Origin: Prevotella sp.
GTDB lineage: Bacteria > Bacteroidota > Bacteroidia > Bacteroidales > Bacteroidaceae
Length of the DNA: 12,378 nt
Assembly (NCBI GenBank): GCA_021204735.1
Contig: JAJPYV010000423.1
Location: 1 to 12,378, forward strand
Reading direction: 5' to 3'
Shown: in pieces, positions 10,824-12,378 of the stretch
How positions within the stretch are numbered: the stretch's first letter is position 1
Layout of the letters: the number at the start of each line of letters is the position of its first letter
Notes under the pieces: generated by a model
Databases searched by the model: none
Told to the model about the DNA's origin: nothing
The model's input: the letters and a program-made list of their open reading frames with translations, nothing else
Translations under genes and position numbers: made by a program

Positions 10824-10854
10824 TTTGAGATACGGAACAAATTTGCTAACTTTG
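10824..10854 (+). promoter_or_regulatory. Promoter of higBA with flanking inverted repeat
   Basis: TTTG (10824-10827), 19 bp, then TAACTTTG (10847-10854): a full Bacteroidetes promoter. The -7 box is bracketed by a perfect 6-bp inverted repeat, AATTTG (10840-10845) and CAAATT (10861-10866), separated by 15 bp. Autoregulation by the antitoxin through an operator overlapping the promoter is the norm for higBA; assigning this repeat as the HigA site is inference. The leader before the higB ATG at 10872 is about 12 nt. Confidence 0.75.
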
Positions 10855-10871
10855 CAGCTACAAATTATTGT

Positions 10872-11171
10872 ATGAGGATTATATCACATAAAAAATTACG
10901 TGAATTTTTTGAGACCAAAGGGTTCGAAGATTCACGTGTTGCTTTGGAGCGATGGTATGAAATAGCGGAGAATGCAGAATGGAAAAGCCTGTCAGATATT
11001 AAAGTTGACTTTCGTTCCACAGATTATGTTGGTAATCAACACTATGTTTTCAACATCAGAGGTAATCGTTATCGCTTGGTAGTTGTTATTAAATTTGTTA
11101 TGGGGTATATTTATATACGATGGGTTGGCACTCATAAAGAGTACGACAAAATAGATTGTTCAACGATATAA
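10872..11171 (+). CDS. higB: HigB-type toxin (mRNA interferase)
   Basis: A 99-residue basic protein of the HigB toxin family, in which known members cleave mRNA, mostly while bound to ribosomes. The sequence shows the family's conserved core: VGNQHYVFNIRGNRYRLVV (53-71) followed by a hydrophobic strand (about 72-83) and the C-terminal VGTHKEYDKID (85-95). The N-terminal half (MRIISHKKLREFFETKGF and on) is helical, with a tryptophan-bearing segment RWYEIAENAEW. Length is normal for the family. The ATG at 10872 is the only sensible start and lies close behind the promoter at 10824-10854. higA follows 12 bp after the stop, in the toxin-first order characteristic of higBA. No truncation is seen, so the toxin is probably functional; activity is inferred, not shown. 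Confidence 0.92.
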   Translation: MRIISHKKLREFFETKGFEDSRVALERWYEIAENAEWKSLSDIKVDFRSTDYVGNQHYVFNIRGNRYRLVVVIKFVMGYIYIRWVGTHKEYDKIDCSTI

Positions 11172-11183
11172 GAGTATGAATCT

Positions 11184-11546
11184 ATGGATGAGATTACGAA
11201 AGAGCAGTATGAGTATGCTCTCGAAAGGATCGAGGAACTTCTGCCGTTGGTGGATGACAACACTCCGGCGGACGATAAGAATGCGATTGAATTATCTATC
11301 GTTTCTGATATTGTCATGGTGTATGAGAAGAAACATTACCCCATGGGAAAGCCTACTGTTGCCGAATTGATAGAACTTTCCCTTGAAGAAAAGGGTATGA
11401 CACAGCGGCAACTTGCCGCTGAGATAGGGGTAAGTCCCTCACGTGTAAATGATTTTGTGACAGGGCGTTCTGAACCGACTTTGAAAATTGCAAGTTTGCT
11501 TTGCAAAGTTCTTGGCATTCAGCCGTCACTGATGCTTGGATTGTAA
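11184..11546 (+). CDS. higA: HigA-type antitoxin, XRE family
   Basis: The 120-residue antitoxin partner of HigB: it would bind and neutralise the toxin and repress the operon. Residues 1-55 form an acidic helical region (DEITKEQYEYALERIEELLP and on). Residues 57-113 carry an XRE/Cro-type helix-turn-helix: MTQRQLAAEIGVSPSRVNDF (72-91), followed by the typical TGRSEPTLKIASLLCKVLGI. The start ATG at 11184 is 12 bp after the higB stop, so the pair is translationally close and shares the upstream promoter. The arrangement with DNA-binding domain at the C-terminal half and an N-terminal extension is common among Bacteroidetes HigA proteins. An alternative would be a stand-alone XRE regulator, but the neighbouring HigB makes that unlikely. 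Confidence 0.92.
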   Translation: MDEITKEQYEYALERIEELLPLVDDNTPADDKNAIELSIVSDIVMVYEKKHYPMGKPTVAELIELSLEEKGMTQRQLAAEIGVSPSRVNDFVTGRSEPTLKIASLLCKVLGIQPSLMLGL

Positions 11547-11593
11547 ATTTTTAATTCTTCAGTCATTTGGATAAATAGCTATAATTTTGAAAA

Positions 11594-11612
11594 CATCAGT
11601 CAGTGACTGGTG
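11594..11612. promoter_or_regulatory. Odd-centre palindrome, possible operator
   Basis: CATCAGTCAGTGACTGGTG is a near-perfect palindrome centred on the G at 11603: the inner CAGTCA/TGACTG arms are exact and one outer pair is a T-G mismatch. With no loop it is better suited to binding a dimeric protein than to forming an RNA hairpin. It lies 48 bp after the higA stop and about 70 bp before the -7 box at 11681. No regulator can be named for it. Confidence 0.45.
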
Positions 11613-11653
11613 AATTTGAATTATTCATATATTTCATTACAAAAAGTTTGTTG

Positions 11654-11688
11654 TAATAATGAATTATTAAAAAATTTCTTTATTTTTG
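11654..11688 (+). promoter_or_regulatory. Candidate promoter and AT palindrome ahead of the zinc-ribbon gene
   Basis: TATTTTTG at 11681-11688 fits the TAnnTTTG -7 box, but no TTTG lies at the usual distance; the nearest (11647-11650) is 30 bp away. Where the -33 element would be there is instead an inverted repeat, TAATAAT-GA-ATTATTA (11654-11669). The AT richness makes chance occurrence of either plausible. The leader to the ATG at 11772 would be about 75 nt. Confidence 0.4.
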
Positions 11689-11771
11689 CAAGAGATATTA
11701 CATTTATAGGTTTAGATGCGATAATTGAGAATGAGAAATATTATATTTGATAATGATAAGATAAATTAAAC

Positions 11772-11975
11772 ATGGAAGACATCAGATGTAAACAATGTGG
11801 GCGGAGCGTTTCTGAGGAAACCGTTACCTGTCCTTACTGTGGTTGCTCACTCATGGAACAATGGTTAGAGAGAGCCAAAGCCGGTGATGCCGATGCTCAA
11901 AACTTTGTGGCGTGGCGTTACCATAAAGGCGATTTGTTTAGTCCCATTGTATTTCAGAGAAGATTTTCTTCCTGA
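11772..11975 (+). CDS. Small zinc-ribbon protein with truncated Sel1-like start
   Basis: A 67-residue open frame. Residues 1-25 hold a zinc-ribbon: Cys6 and Cys9 (CKQCG) pair with Cys20 and Cys23 (CPYCG), the common double-CxxC metal knuckle. Residues 29-54 (MEQWLERAKAGDADAQNFVA then WRYHKGD) resemble the first helix pair of a Sel1/TPR-like repeat, which in related proteins normally continues into many repeats. Here the frame leaves recognisable sequence after HKGD and ends in LFSPIVFQRRFSS, which does not look like Sel1 sequence. The +1 frame becomes open and protein-like at the same place (see the next entry), so this is probably the 5' part of a gene damaged by deletion or frameshift. A genuine short protein cannot be excluded, since the start and ribbon are intact. 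The function of such zinc-ribbon/Sel1 proteins is unknown; protein-protein interaction is the usual inference for Sel1 repeats. Confidence 0.6.
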   Translation: MEDIRCKQCGRSVSEETVTCPYCGCSLMEQWLERAKAGDADAQNFVAWRYHKGDLFSPIVFQRRFSS

Positions 11976-12060
11976 TATAAAGCAAGATGCTCCAATAGCC
12001 GGGTGGCTGTGGCTCACAGGACAAATTGAAGAAGATGAAACGGAAACAACGAAACAGTGA
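11941..12060 (+). pseudogene. Likely 3' remnant of the zinc-ribbon gene in the +1 frame
   Basis: Read one base out of phase with the zinc-ribbon frame, the sequence from about 11947 encodes LYFREDFLPDIKQDAPIAGW and continues LWLTGQIEEDETETTKQ, ending at TGA 12058-12060. The composition is protein-like and acidic at the end. The frame is open upstream to a TAG near 11866-11868, but it has no convincing start or ribosome binding site. A perfect hairpin begins 10 bp after this stop, as expected behind a true gene end. The simplest reading is that an internal deletion removed the Sel1 repeats and joined the two ends out of frame near 11931-11947. I do not recognise the C-terminal sequence as a family. 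Confidence 0.5.
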
Positions 12061-12069
12061 AACACCGAT

Positions 12070-12096
12070 TGTCCCACTGTTTGTAGCAGTGGGACA
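12070..12096 (+). terminator. Perfect 10-bp hairpin, possible transcript end
   Basis: TGTCCCACTG (12070-12079) pairs perfectly with CAGTGGGACA (12087-12096) around the loop TTTGTAG. It lies 10 bp after the stop of the +1-frame remnant. There is no T tract after it on the plus strand (CTAATAAACAAAAAA follows), so it is not a classic intrinsic terminator; it may act as a 3'-end stabiliser or a factor-assisted stop. Confidence 0.55.
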
Positions 12097-12378
12097 CTAA
12101 TAAACAAAAAAATAAAAGTGAAACAAAGAAAAATTTGAAACGTGATATGTAAAACAGCAAAATATTGAACTATTGATAAGATAATACGGTAAAATGTTGA
12201 CATTTTGATATGCTGAAACTATAAAAATGATACATATAGAAACATTTAAGAGAAGTTAAACGTGAAACACGGAAAAATGACATATTGAAATATAAAACAT
12301 TGGAGATATGAATTATTGACACGATAATACAGCAAAATGCAGACATACTGATATGTCAAAACATTAATACTATAATAA
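12097..12378. other. AT-rich non-coding tail rich in GAAAC words
   Basis: No credible gene: every frame is cut by frequent stops on both strands. The plus strand is strongly purine-biased. Together with the last codons of the remnant it holds nine GAAAC words by hand count (starting at 12037, 12043, 12051, 12059, 12120, 12137, 12215, 12239 and 12264) and a large imperfect direct repeat (separate entry). No tRNA, CRISPR pattern or insertion-sequence end is seen. The region continues past the window edge. Confidence 0.6.
12168..12367. repeat. Imperfect ~57-bp direct repeat, two copies 143 bp apart
   Basis: Copy one is 12168-12224 and copy two 12311-12367. Aligned without gaps at an offset of 143 bp, they agree at 43 of 57 positions by hand count. 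Shared blocks include TATTGA, GATAATAC, AAAATG, GACAT and TGATATG. Weaker similarity extends leftwards to about 12143 and 12286, including a shared AAAACA. The AT bias inflates the match, but the colinear order of the shared blocks is hard to explain by composition alone. Confidence 0.65.

Noticed and set aside
11865..12203. 112-codon minus-strand frame with hydrophobic Phe/Ile-rich sequence
   Set aside because: It runs through the hairpin and purine-rich tail; the Phe/Ile/Val richness simply reflects the A-rich plus strand, and there is no promoter.
12097..12378. CRISPR array or insertion-sequence terminal repeats in the AT-rich tail
   Set aside because: There are no identical 25-40 bp repeats with regular spacers, no cas genes, no transposase and no paired terminal inverted repeats. 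The repeats seen are diverged and only two in number.

Overview
The window looks like chromosomal DNA of a Bacteroidales bacterium, probably Prevotella-like. I infer this from the Bacteroidetes-type promoters (a TAnnTTTG box about 19-21 bp after a TTTG), the weak Shine-Dalgarno sequences, the GT3 (eukaryote-like) glycogen synthase next to an alpha-glucan phosphorylase, the Bacteroidetes-type ABC-F ATPase, and a large secreted glycosidase of a type I associate with gut Bacteroidetes. No species can be named from the sequence alone.

Layout. (1) 1-837, minus strand: chaperone genes grpE then dnaJ (dnaJ cut by the window edge). (2) 928-2541, minus strand: an ABC-F translation-type ATPase whose second ATP site is degenerate; it has its own promoter. 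(3) 2603-2946: AT-rich divergent intergenic region carrying the promoters of the ABC-F gene and the glycogen genes. (4) 2947-7228, plus strand: GT3 glycogen synthase and GT35 alpha-glucan phosphorylase, an apparent two-gene glycogen operon closed by a strong hairpin terminator at 7255-7289. (5) 7367-10708, minus strand: a secreted ~1,113-residue protein with a six-hairpin (alpha/alpha)6 glycosidase core, convergent with the glycogen operon. Its stop codon lies inside a 7-bp tandem repeat, and its N-terminal domain carries a Thr/Asn-rich repeat insert. (6) 10872-11546, plus strand: a HigB/HigA toxin-antitoxin pair, divergent from the glycosidase, with twin near-identical promoters in the 163-bp gap. 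(7) 11547-12378: accessory-looking sequence with two DNA palindromes, a small zinc-ribbon/Sel1-start gene that appears truncated by a deletion or frameshift, the likely remnant of its 3' end in another frame, a perfect 10-bp hairpin, and then AT-rich non-coding sequence holding an imperfect ~57-80 bp direct repeat and an excess of GAAAC words.

The left two thirds is ordinary core housekeeping: protein folding, ribosome rescue or translation control, and glycogen storage and mobilisation. The synthase and phosphorylase form a synthesis/breakdown pair. The right third is accessory. I found no convincing new multi-gene system. The points most worth checking are the one-sided ATP-site decay in the ABC-F protein, the broken zinc-ribbon gene with its C-terminal remnant, the palindromes upstream of it, and the repeat-rich tail at the right edge.
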